From the NCBI RefSeq assembly GCF_001956915.1, contig NZ_MLJO01000002.1, forward strand, positions 1 through 64,000: a stretch of DNA of 64,000 bases. Direction: 5' to 3'. This DNA is from Intrasporangium flavum (GTDB lineage: Bacteria > Actinomycetota > Actinomycetes > Actinomycetales > Dermatophilaceae). Of this stretch, positions 19,920-27,184 are shown in pieces (positions within the stretch are counted from its first letter, which is position 1; each line of letters begins with the position of its first letter). A program made the position numbers and the translations under genes. The notes under the pieces were generated by a model, which saw only the letters and a program-made list of their open reading frames with translations, was not told the origin of the DNA and did no database searches.

Positions 19920-21299
19920 ATGGATCTCGCACTCATCCAGGCCGCCTACATCATCGCGGCGCTGCTGTTCATCCTGTCCCTCGCGGGCCTGTCGAAGCAC
20001 GAGACCGCCAAGGACGGCAACATCCTCGGGATGGTCGGCATGGCGCTCGCGCTCGTCGCGACGCTGTGGCTCGCGCTGCGCGGGGCGCCGGCGGCCAACT
20101 GGCTGCTCATCGCCGTCGCCATGGCGATCGGCGCAGGCATCGGCATCTGGCGGGCTCGCCGCGTCGAGATGACCGGGATGCCCGAGCTCATCGCGATGCT
20201 CCACTCGTTCGTCGGTGCCGCAGCGGTGCTCGTCGGCTTCAACACGTTCCTCGCGTCCGGCTCGGAGGCCTCCGACGGCGTGCACCTCGTCGAGATCTTC
20301 CTCGGCGTCTTCATCGGTGCGGTCACCTTCACCGGGTCGATCGTCGCCTTCCTCAAGCTGTCGGCGCGCATCTCGTCCAAGCCGCTGATGCTGCCCGCGC
20401 GGCACTGGCTCAACCTCGCCGCGCTCGTGGTGTCGGCCGCGCTGCTCGTGTGGTTCGTTGCCTCGCACTCGATCGTGCCGCTCATGGCGATGACCGCGAT
20501 CGCGCTGGCGTTCGGCTGGCACCTCGTGGCCTCGATCGGCGGCGGCGACATGCCCGTCGTCGTGTCGATGCTCAACAGCTACTCGGGATGGGCCGCTGCC
20601 GCGGCCGGCTTCATGCTCGGCAACGATCTGCTCATCGTCACCGGCGCGCTCGTCGGCTCATCGGGTGCCTACCTGTCGTACATCATGTGCACGGCGATGA
20701 ACCGCTCGTTCGTGTCGGTCATCGCCGGTGGCTTCGGCTCCGACGGGGCGGTCACGAGCGGCGACGTCGACTACGGCGACCACCGCGAGACGAACGCCGA
20801 GGAGGTCGCCGACCTGCTCACCCACGCGTCGTCGGTCGTCATCACCCCCGGCTACGGCATGGCCGTGGCGCAGGCGCAGTACCCGGTCGCCGACCTCACG
20901 GCGAAGCTGCGCGAGCGCGGCGTCGACGTGCGCTTCGGCATCCACCCGGTCGCCGGGCGCCTGCCGGGCCACATGAACGTCCTGCTCGCCGAGGCGAAGG
21001 TGCCCTACGACATCGTCCTGGAGATGGACGAGATCAACGACGACTTCCCCGGCACCGACGTCGTGCTCGTCATCGGCGCCAACGACACCGTCAACCCGGC
21101 CGCCGCCGAGGACCCGGGGTCGCCGATCGCCGGCATGCCGGTGCTGCAGGTCTGGAACGCCAAGGACGTCGTCGTGTTCAAGCGCTCGATGAACGCCGGG
21201 TACGCCGGCGTGCAGAACCCGCTCTTCTTCCGCGACAACAGCGCCATGCTCTTCGGCGACGCCAAGGAGCGCGTCGAGGACATCATCAAGGCCCTCTGA
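19920..21299 (+). CDS. pntB: NAD(P) transhydrogenase, beta subunit
   Basis: Partner of PntA that carries most of the proton channel (domain II) and the NADP-binding domain III. The 459-aa protein has about nine membrane helices in residues 1-265, including [20 protein letters not shown], a strongly conserved channel segment. Domain III has the NADP fingerprint [17 protein letters not shown], followed by [23 protein letters not shown] and the C-terminal [19 protein letters not shown] block. The gene is cotranscribed with pntA. A perfect 23-bp-arm palindrome just beyond the stop probably terminates the operon. Confidence 0.96.
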   Translation: MDLALIQAAYIIAALLFILSLAGLSKHETAKDGNILGMVGMALALVATLWLALRGAPAANWLLIAVAMAIGAGIGIWRARRVEMTGMPELIAMLHSFVGAAAVLVGFNTFLASGSEASDGVHLVEIFLGVFIGAVTFTGSIVAFLKLSARISSKPLMLPARHWLNLAALVVSAALLVWFVASHSIVPLMAMTAIALAFGWHLVASIGGGDMPVVVSMLNSYSGWAAAAAGFMLGNDLLIVTGALVGSSGAYLSYIMCTAMNRSFVSVIAGGFGSDGAVTSGDVDYGDHRETNAEEVADLLTHASSVVITPGYGMAVAQAQYPVADLTAKLRERGVDVRFGIHPVAGRLPGHMNVLLAEAKVPYDIVLEMDEINDDFPGTDVVLVIGANDTVNPAAAEDPGSPIAGMPVLQVWNAKDVVVFKRSMNAGYAGVQNPLFFRDNSAMLFGDAKERVEDIIKAL

Positions 21300-21318
21300 C
21301 CCCGCCCTTAGGTCCATT

Positions 21319-21375
21319 CCGACGCTTTCGGCACCGAACGAGTCGTTCGGTGCCGAAAGCGTCGGTGCACCGACC
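21319..21375. repeat. Composite palindromic element A (left flank of the DUF559 gene)
   Basis: Two palindromes side by side. The first has perfect 23-bp arms (21319-21341 and 21343-21365) around one base, centred in ACGAGTCGT at 21342. The second is GTCGGTGCACCGAC (21361-21374), centred at TGCA. The centres are 25.5 bases apart. Element C at 22453 has the same two palindromes at the same distance but in the opposite order. It also lies where the pntAB terminator should be. Confidence 0.85.
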
Positions 21376-21402
21376 TGTTCGAGGCTTTCCGGCGTGGTCG
21401 CC

Positions 21403-21421
21403 ACCGATCGACTCGTTCGGT
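21403..21421. repeat. Short palindromic copy B
   Basis: ACCGATCGACTCGTTCGGT differs at two positions from ACCGAACGAGTCGTTCGGT found in elements A and C. It lies 20 bases past the stop of the DUF559 gene and may serve as its terminator. Confidence 0.6.
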
Positions 21422-21441
21422 CGCGTGTGGGGACGCGTTCG

Positions 21442-22368
21442 TCAGACGGCGCGGCGGCGGCTGCGGTCCCGGGCCAGGGCCGCCTCGATCCGTGAGCGCA
21501 CCTCGGCTGGCCGATGGAGGTCGCCCCAGGTCAGCCGGACCACCTCGTAACCGACGCGCCGAAAGGCGTCCTCCCGACGCTTCTCGGCGAACAGCAGCGC
21601 CTGGGCCTCGTCCGGGGAGCCCGCCGCGTACTTGCTGCGGCCGTCGAACTCCACGAGCACCCGACTGCCTCGAATGACGAAGTCCGCTCGCTCGGGAAAG
21701 CCGTTGGGGCCGAGCGTTCCCGGCTCGAACTGCGGCTCGAGGTCGTAGCCGAGACCGCGAAGAACCAGGGCAGTCATCGACTCTCCGGGCGACTCGTGCC
21801 TCGGGTCGAGCCAGGGGACCGCAGACCGCGCGCGGACGAGCCCACGCTGTCCGCGCAGGGCCGCGATGGCAGCCTCCACCTCGCGTCGTGTGGCGTCGCC
21901 GCGCCTGAGTGCGGCGTCACCGGCCACGACGAGCGAGGCCACGTCACGCAACCCCGACTGCACGACGGCAAGGGCCGGGTGCACTGTCAGGCCGCGATGG
22001 GGCAGGGCTGACGCGTCGACCCCCTCGTGCACGTGCACCCGGCTGTAGGACCGGTAGGTGGTGTCGGATCCGATCCACATGAGGTGGACGGTCCCGAGAT
22101 CGACGGCCTCCAGTGGCAGCCCCAGCAGGACGAGCGCCGAGCCGTGGCTCGCGACGGCCTGACCGCCGTACTCCTGCAGAAGGGCGGTGGTGCGCAGGAG
22201 GTGGCGGTCGCGCGCATCCCTCGGCCGACGGGTGGCATACCAGCCGCGGTGCAGGGGATAGGCCTGACCGGCCCGGACCCGTCGCCTCAGCTCGGCACTC
22301 GTCACGCCGAGGGTGCGGGCGTGCGCTGCCGAGACGACATCGTCGCGGGCCAGTGATGCGAGGTCCAT
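21442..22368 (-). CDS. DUF559 nuclease-like protein with AbiEi-type N-terminal domain
   Basis: A 308-aa protein. Residues 1-60 (DDVVSAAHARTLGVTSAEL then RRVRAGQAYPLHRGWYA) form the winged-helix domain seen in AbiEi-type antitoxins and in many actinobacterial DUF559 proteins. The C-terminal third is a Vsr-like/restriction-endonuclease-fold DUF559 domain: E197, ADFVIRGSRVLVEFDGRSKY with D229, E240, D242 and K246, then RREDAFRRVGYEVVRLTWGD at 264-283. All putative metal-binding acids are present, so it could be an active nuclease; its target is unknown. The ATG at 22368 starts the domain cleanly. It is inserted alone between pntB and an unrelated permease gene and is flanked by palindromic elements. 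Confidence 0.8.
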   Translation of the reverse strand: MDLASLARDDVVSAAHARTLGVTSAELRRRVRAGQAYPLHRGWYATRRPRDARDRHLLRTTALLQEYGGQAVASHGSALVLLGLPLEAVDLGTVHLMWIGSDTTYRSYSRVHVHEGVDASALPHRGLTVHPALAVVQSGLRDVASLVVAGDAALRRGDATRREVEAAIAALRGQRGLVRARSAVPWLDPRHESPGESMTALVLRGLGYDLEPQFEPGTLGPNGFPERADFVIRGSRVLVEFDGRSKYAAGSPDEAQALLFAEKRREDAFRRVGYEVVRLTWGDLHRPAEVRSRIEAALARDRSRRRAV

Positions 22369-22452
22369 GTCGTCGATGGTGCTCCACCCTGGCGGTGACC
22401 CGCTGTAGGGCTGTGGACAACCTCTAGGTGAGGGGGCGAACGCGTCGTTACA

Positions 22453-22504
22453 TGCCGAACGCGCCGGTGCACCGGCGCGTTCGGCACCGAACGAGTCGTT
22501 CGGT
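22453..22504. repeat. Composite palindromic element C (right flank of the DUF559 gene)
   Basis: A perfect 34-bp palindrome (22453-22486, arms of 17 meeting at TGCA) is followed directly by ACCGAACGAGTCGTTCGGT (22486-22504, 9-bp arms round one base). The two centres are 25.5 bases apart, as in element A but in reverse order, and 25 consecutive bases around the second centre are identical to A. It lies 28 bases past the stop of the permease gene and could end that transcript. Confidence 0.85.
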
Positions 22505-22532
22505 CGGGTGTAGAGGGGGAGGGGCGGATCCG

Positions 22533-24020
22533 TCAGACGTTGGCGGGGACCTTGGCGCCCTCTTCCTCCTCGCCCGTCTCGAGCTTGCTGTTGCGGCGCG
22601 AGTAACCGAAGTAGATGGCGAAGCCGAGGATCATCCACACGATGAAACGCAGCCACGTCTCGATCGACAGGTTGAGCACGAGGTAGAAGCAGGCCGCCGC
22701 GGAGATCCACGGCACGACCGGGTTGCCCGGCACCTTGAACGACCGCTTGAGGTCGGGACGGCGCTTGCGCAGGATCGGGATGGCGATCGAGACGAGCATG
22801 AAGGCCGTCAGCGTGCCGATGTTGACCATCTCCTCGAGCTTGCCGATCGGCGTCAGCGAGGCGATGAGCGCGACCGCGGTGCCGATGATGAGCGTCAGGC
22901 GCACCGGGGTGCCCGTGCGCTCGCTCGTGCGACCGAGCGAAGCGGGGATGAGGTGGTCGCGGCTCATCGCGAACGTCACGCGGGTGGCGCCGATCATCAG
23001 CGTCATGACGACGGTCGTCAGGCCGGCGACGGCGCCCGCCGAGATCAACGTCGCGTACCCCTCCTTGCCGACCGCGGAGAAGGCCGAGGCGAGCGCCGCG
23101 TCGGGGTCGATCTTGTCGTACTTGACCATGCCGGTGATGACGAGCGAGACGGCCATGTAGAGGATCGTGCAGATGACGAGCGAGCCGATGATGCCGATGG
23201 GCAGGTCGCGCTGGGGGTTCTTGGCCTCCTCCGCCGTCGTCGCGACGACGTCGAAGCCGATGTACGCGAAGAACACGACGGCGGCACCGGACATGATGCC
23301 GAGGACTCCGAACGTCACCGGCTCGATACCGGTCAGCCACTGGAAAAGCGGCGTCGTCAGGCCGGCGGCTGCCTCGCCCGGCTGCGACGGCGGGATGAAC
23401 GGTGACCAGTTGTCGCGGTTGATGAAGCCGATGCCGGCGAAGATGACGAACAGCACGATGAAGAGCTTGATGGCGACGAGAACGAGGTTGACCCGCATCG
23501 ACTCCTTGATGCCGACCGCGATGAGGACCGTCAGCAGGGCGATGAGGAGGAAGGCGGGCAGGTCGAAGTGGGAGCCCGGCGCCAGCGACGCGGGCCAGGT
23601 GATGCCCAGCTGCTCCAGCAGCTTGACGAAGTAGGTGGACCAGCCTTGGGACACGACGCTCGCGCCGAGCATGAGCTCGAGCAGCAGGTCCCAGCCGATG
23701 ATCCACGCGACGATCTCGCCAAGGGTCGCGTAGGAGAACGTGTAGGCCGACCCTGAGATCGGCACCGTGGACGCGAACTCCGCGTAGCAGAGTGCGGCCA
23801 GGCCACAGACGACGGCGCCGACGACGAACGAGAGGGCGATCGAGGGTCCGGCGAAGTCCTTCGCGGCGCGGCCGGTGAGGGTGAAGATACCGGCGCCGAT
23901 GATGACGCCGATGCCGAAAACTGTGAGGTCGAGAGCGGTGAGTCGCTTCTTCAGGTGGTGCTCGGCCTCGTCGGCCGCGGCCATCGTGGCCTCGATCGAC
24001 TTGGTGCGGAAGATGCTCAT
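22533..24020 (-). CDS. APC-superfamily amino-acid permease
   Basis: Inner-membrane amino-acid transporter of 495 aa with 12-13 predicted helices, of the cationic-amino-acid-transporter-like group (YfnA/RocE-like). It starts with a 32-residue cytoplasmic tail containing HHLKKRLTALDLTVFGIG, then the substrate-site sequence GVIIGAGIFTLTGRAA and the helix-3 block PISGSAYTFSYATLGE. Later blocks FFAYIGFDVVATTAEEAKNPQRDLP and RVTFAMSRDHLIPASLGR are typical of the family. The ATG at 24020 has GGGAGG upstream. The substrate cannot be read from the sequence. The gene is isolated, with element C just beyond its stop. Confidence 0.93.
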   Translation of the reverse strand: MSIFRTKSIEATMAAADEAEHHLKKRLTALDLTVFGIGVIIGAGIFTLTGRAAKDFAGPSIALSFVVGAVVCGLAALCYAEFASTVPISGSAYTFSYATLGEIVAWIIGWDLLLELMLGASVVSQGWSTYFVKLLEQLGITWPASLAPGSHFDLPAFLLIALLTVLIAVGIKESMRVNLVLVAIKLFIVLFVIFAGIGFINRDNWSPFIPPSQPGEAAAGLTTPLFQWLTGIEPVTFGVLGIMSGAAVVFFAYIGFDVVATTAEEAKNPQRDLPIGIIGSLVICTILYMAVSLVITGMVKYDKIDPDAALASAFSAVGKEGYATLISAGAVAGLTTVVMTLMIGATRVTFAMSRDHLIPASLGRTSERTGTPVRLTLIIGTAVALIASLTPIGKLEEMVNIGTLTAFMLVSIAIPILRKRRPDLKRSFKVPGNPVVPWISAAACFYLVLNLSIETWLRFIVWMILGFAIYFGYSRRNSKLETGEEEEGAKVPANV

Positions 24021-24211
24021 GTGGGCCTCCCGGGCTGGAGTGCGTTCGTCAGCATCTGCCCAACGTAGACCCCATGGATGCCCACGGCGAGCCCTGCTGT
24101 GCGCGAGTCCAACCCGCGATCCGACGCGTCACGAGACCGTGTTGGCGGTGTAGTGCGGGCGGGTATGTGAAGGGGTTCCGGAACGGCCCGGGCAGGCGGC
24201 GCGGCAGGCGT

Positions 24212-25060
24212 TCAGGCGTCGCGGGAGCCGCGTTCCCCGACGGGCCAGATCGGCCCGGTGTCGGCGCCGCGACGGCGTCGCTTGAGGTCGTCGCTCTCGT
24301 AGACCGTCTCGGGCCGGGGGCCACGCTGCACGGGGACCGCGCGCGAGTAGGAGTCGAGCCGCTCCTGGACCGGGTTGTGCGTGCGGTGAACGTCGGGGTA
24401 GGAGTCGCCCGAACCGGTGGGGCTGATGGGGCTGCCGGGTGGCGTCGGGCCACCGGGGCTGTCGGGGCCGCCGGGGCCGCGCGGACCGCGCGGACCGTCG
24501 TCGGGGAAGTCGGGCAGCTCGATCTCCTCGTAGTCCTCGTCGCCGGGCGGCGGGGAGATGTGGAAGATCTCGGCGCAGATGACCCGGTAGGTCCGGTCGG
24601 GGTCCGGTACCCACTTGACCTCGCGCAGGGCCTGGTCCTGGCCGGCGCTCTCGAGGACGAACTTGCCGTAGCCGAGGACGCGGCCGGGCGCCGTGCGCAC
24701 GTAGCTCATGTCGGTGACCTTGAGCAGCGGCATCATCGCGACCTTCTTCGTGATGATGCCGTAGCGCAGCAGGAGCCGCTTGTCCGTGGCGAGGAACCAG
24801 TGGTTGCCGTAGTCGAACAGGATCCACAGCAGTCGCAGCAGCACGGCGATGAAGACCCACCAGAAGATGGTCCCGAAGGCCTGGGTCTGACGGGTGACGT
24901 TGGAGTCGATCCAGATCGCCAGGGCGAGGGCGGCCACCGTGGACGCGACCGGCTCGATGAGGGTGGCCCAGTGGGAGTGCACCGCCACGACGAGCTTCTC
25001 CCCGGGCAGCAGGACCCGGTCGAGCCCCTTGGGGGTGTCGCGCGTCAGTCGAAGCTGCAC
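24212..25060 (-). CDS. Membrane protein with bacterial PH domain (DUF304-like)
   Basis: A 282-aa protein. Residues 1-38 (PKGLDRVLLPGEKLVVAVHSHWATL) lead into two helices at about 38-52 and 64-84 and then a bacterial pleckstrin-homology (bPH_2/DUF304, YdbS-like) domain: HWFLATDKRLLLRYGIITKKVAMMPLLKVTDMSYVRTAPGRVLGYG is its hallmark order of strands. From about 180 the tail is low complexity, rich in Pro, Gly and Asp (a collagen-like PGGP region), ending in a basic stretch. Function unknown; some relatives affect envelope or bacteriocin resistance. The GTG at 25060 has GAGGAGG upstream. A 56-aa membrane peptide gene lies 24 bases upstream, probably in the same operon. Confidence 0.82.
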   Translation of the reverse strand: MQLRLTRDTPKGLDRVLLPGEKLVVAVHSHWATLIEPVASTVAALALAIWIDSNVTRQTQAFGTIFWWVFIAVLLRLLWILFDYGNHWFLATDKRLLLRYGIITKKVAMMPLLKVTDMSYVRTAPGRVLGYGKFVLESAGQDQALREVKWVPDPDRTYRVICAEIFHISPPPGDEDYEEIELPDFPDDGPRGPRGPGGPDSPGGPTPPGSPISPTGSGDSYPDVHRTHNPVQERLDSYSRAVPVQRGPRPETVYESDDLKRRRRGADTGPIWPVGERGSRDA

Positions 25061-25084
25061 GGTGGCCTCCTCACCCGGTGCGGG

Positions 25085-25255
25085 TCACCGGTTCAGCAGC
25101 GAGTTGAAGAAGGCGAGGATCGCGTTGAACCCGTCGACGATGACGCCCCAGATGCTGCTGACGATGTCGGCGGCCTTGGTCGGCGACGTGAAGATCGCGT
25201 AGACGAAGAACGCCAGCACGACGATCAGGATGACTTTCTTGGCCTTGGGGCCCAT
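25085..25255 (-). CDS. 56-residue membrane peptide
   Basis: A short protein starting MGPKAKKVILIVVLAFFVY with a lysine-rich start and one hydrophobic helix (about 8-24), followed by SPTKAADIVSSIWGVIVDGF and AILAFFNSLLNR, which would make a second, amphipathic helix. AAGGAG lies upstream of the ATG at 25255, which supports translation. It sits 24 bases ahead of the PH-domain protein gene in the same direction. Similar small proteins are common in actinobacteria, without known function. Confidence 0.75.
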   Translation of the reverse strand: MGPKAKKVILIVVLAFFVYAIFTSPTKAADIVSSIWGVIVDGFNAILAFFNSLLNR

Positions 25256-25386
25256 CGCGTGTCGCTCCTTGGAGGGTGGGGCCGAGGCTGCCCTGACAGT
25301 CACAACGGCACAGGAATGGAACCAGTGTGCCGCAAGGGGCTGCTGTGGCGAGCCACCGGAGCCCGCGTGTTGGTCACGGGCGTCGA

Positions 25387-25398
25387 TATCCTCGGCGG
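25387..25398 (+). promoter_or_regulatory. -10 element of a leaderless promoter for the Rsm22-family gene
   Basis: TATCCT (25387-25392) is followed by 6 bases and then the GTG at 25399. No ribosome site is present. The arrangement decides in favour of this GTG as the start. Confidence 0.55.
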
Positions 25399-26385
25399 GT
25401 GCCGCGCCCGACCCCGACGTTCGCCGACGAGCTGCGTGACGCCCTGACCCGGGCGATCCGAGGGGTCGACGAGCGGCAGCTCGCACGCGCCACCGAGGCG
25501 CTCGTGGAACGCTACCGCGCCGTGGCCCCCGCCGGCGCGCCGATCCTCGCCTCACCCGCGCACGTCCTTGCCTATGCCGCCTACCGGATGCCGGCCACGC
25601 ATGCAGCCCTGGCGCGGGTCCTCACCGACGTGGCGGCCTCGGGCTTCGAGCCCACCAGCCAGGTCGACCTCGGCGGCGGTACCGGGGCGGCCGCCTGGGC
25701 CGCGGCAGCGGCCTTCCCGACGCTGGAGCGCATCAGCGTGCTCGACCAGGTCGAGGAGGCGCTGCGGCTCGGCCGGACGCTGGCCGCCGACGCGCCGGCC
25801 GCCGCGCTCCGGTCGGCGCGGTTCGACCGTGCGGTGGCGGGGCGGTGGCCCGAGGGCCGGGTGGACCTCGTCACCGTCTCGTACGTGCTCAGCGAGCTCG
25901 ACGCGTCCGAGCAGGAGGCGCTCGTCACGGACGCCATGGCGCGGGGTCGTGTCGTCGTCGTCGCCGAGCCCGGCACTCCGGACGGCTACGCGCGGGTCCT
26001 GCGGGTCCGTGACGCCTTCCGTGGCGCGGGCTGGACGCTGCTCGGGCCCTGCCCGCACGCCGCGGACTGCCCTCTGGCGCAACCTGACTGGTGTCACTTC
26101 GCCGCCCGCGTCAACCGGTCCGCCGAGCACCGCAGGCTCAAGGGGGCAGACCTGTCGTACGAGGACGAGAAGTACTCCTGGGTGGCTGCGGCCGAACCGG
26201 ATGTTGTTGCGTCGCAGACGAACTCGGCCCGCATCCTGCGACATCCACTGAAGCGCAAGGGCTTCGTCGAGTTCCAGGTGTGTCGGCCTGACGGCTCCGC
26301 GGGTCGGGAGGTCGTGTCGAAGAAGAGCGGCGAGCGCTACCGAGCGGCGCGCGACGCCGAGTGGGGCGGTCTGCTCCCGGGGTGA
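25399..26385 (+). CDS. Rsm22-family small-ribosomal-subunit protein, methyltransferase fold
   Basis: A 328-aa protein related to mitochondrial Rsm22/METTL17, which binds the small ribosomal subunit during assembly. The N-terminal part has the methyltransferase fold with a SAM-site-like VDLGGGTGAAAWAAA (89-103), FDRAVAGRWPEGRVDLVTVSYVLSEL and VVVVAEPGTPDGY. The family signature LGPCPHAADCPLAQPDWCHF and LSYEDEKYSWV is intact. Cys218, Cys224 and Cys232, with Cys295 downstream, match the arrangement that holds a 4Fe-4S cluster in METTL17. Translation probably starts without a leader at the GTG at 25399. It may act as a ribosome-assembly factor; whether it methylates is unknown. Confidence 0.9.
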   Translation: MPRPTPTFADELRDALTRAIRGVDERQLARATEALVERYRAVAPAGAPILASPAHVLAYAAYRMPATHAALARVLTDVAASGFEPTSQVDLGGGTGAAAWAAAAAFPTLERISVLDQVEEALRLGRTLAADAPAAALRSARFDRAVAGRWPEGRVDLVTVSYVLSELDASEQEALVTDAMARGRVVVVAEPGTPDGYARVLRVRDAFRGAGWTLLGPCPHAADCPLAQPDWCHFAARVNRSAEHRRLKGADLSYEDEKYSWVAAAEPDVVASQTNSARILRHPLKRKGFVEFQVCRPDGSAGREVVSKKSGERYRAARDAEWGGLLPG

Positions 26386-26403
26386 GCGAGGCCCCGCGGT
26401 CGG

Positions 26404-26425
26404 CTGAAGTGGTTCTGAAGTGGTG
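26404..26425 (+). promoter_or_regulatory. Tandem 11-bp direct repeat upstream of a secreted-protein gene
   Basis: CTGAAGTGGTT (26404-26414) is followed directly by CTGAAGTGGTG (26415-26425), with a weaker CTCAGGACAGT after it. Head-to-tail 11-bp repeats are the binding pattern of OmpR/PhoB-family regulators. The site is 65-86 bases upstream of the start codon of a secreted protein, a normal activator position. Confidence 0.45.
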
Positions 26426-26489
26426 CTCAGGACAGTGGTCCTCATCAGGAAAACCACCCGGATCCCCGGGCCGACCAAGGAGCACCCCG

Positions 26490-27020
26490 ATGAACACCTC
26501 GACCACCGCCTCCTCCACCATCACCTCGACCCCCACCCCGACCGCGACCACGTCGCGCTTCGCCCTGGGCCGCGCGCGCACCCGGCTCCTCGCCCTCCTG
26601 CTCGCGACGGTCGGCGTGCTCGGCCTCACCGTGGCCGGCGCAGGCTCCGCCTCCGCGAACGCGGCGAACAACCAGGACATCTGCTGGCACACCATCGGAA
26701 CGCGGACGCTGATCAGCGAGACCCTTCCTGCTGGCAACGGCGCAAACCAGATCCTGGACACCTACCTCTACCGATACAACGGCTCAGCCTGGGTCTTCAC
26801 CGGGGTGTCCGAGCGCCTCCGTGGCACCACCGCCGGCTATTGGGTGCACCCGAGCGGGATGATCAGCAACGCGTCCGGCTACCAGCTGGTGAAGGGGACC
26901 GGCTACTACGTCATCCGCAACCACATGTTCTCGGCCACGAACCCCAGCCTCGGCGCATGGTTCTACGAGATCGGCTACGCGGACGACCTCCGCGGTGCGA
27001 CAAGCTACTGCTACGCCTGA
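26490..27020 (+). CDS. Secreted protein of unknown function
   Basis: A 176-aa protein. A Thr/Ser-rich start (residues 1-22) leads to a Sec/Tat-like signal peptide with FALGRARTRLLALLLATVGVLG and probable cleavage at SASA-NAANN around residue 51. The mature protein of about 125 residues is rich in Gly, Tyr, Trp and Asn and has only two cysteines, in DICWHTIG near its start and SYCYA at its end, which could form one disulphide joining the termini. I recognise no family. ATG at 26490 has AAGGAG upstream. It is preceded by a tandem 11-bp repeat and followed by a hairpin, so it is a single-gene unit. Confidence 0.8.
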   Translation: MNTSTTASSTITSTPTPTATTSRFALGRARTRLLALLLATVGVLGLTVAGAGSASANAANNQDICWHTIGTRTLISETLPAGNGANQILDTYLYRYNGSAWVFTGVSERLRGTTAGYWVHPSGMISNASGYQLVKGTGYYVIRNHMFSATNPSLGAWFYEIGYADDLRGATSYCYA

Positions 27021-27035
27021 TCCCCTCCGTCCCAT

Positions 27036-27070
27036 GCGACCGCGCACCGTGACCCACGGCGCGCGGTCGC
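27036..27070 (+). terminator. Terminator after the secreted-protein gene
   Basis: A 10-bp perfect stem, GCGACCGCGC at 27036-27045 with its complement at 27061-27070, 15-base loop, starting 15 bases past the stop codon. Confidence 0.65.
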
Positions 27071-27184
27071 CGGCCGTCCCGGCCGACCCCGGCGGATCCG
27101 GCAGCGACGCAGCGATCCCGCGTCTACGCTCGGGAGCGGGACAGGCTGCCGGTGGGGGGACCGGTCGAGCAGGTGGGGGACGCC

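Noticed and set aside
27152..27184. GTG at 27152 as the start of the SARP-type regulator
   Set aside because: It adds residues outside the usual family N-terminus and lacks a ribosome site, whereas GGTGGGGGA precedes the GTG at 27185.
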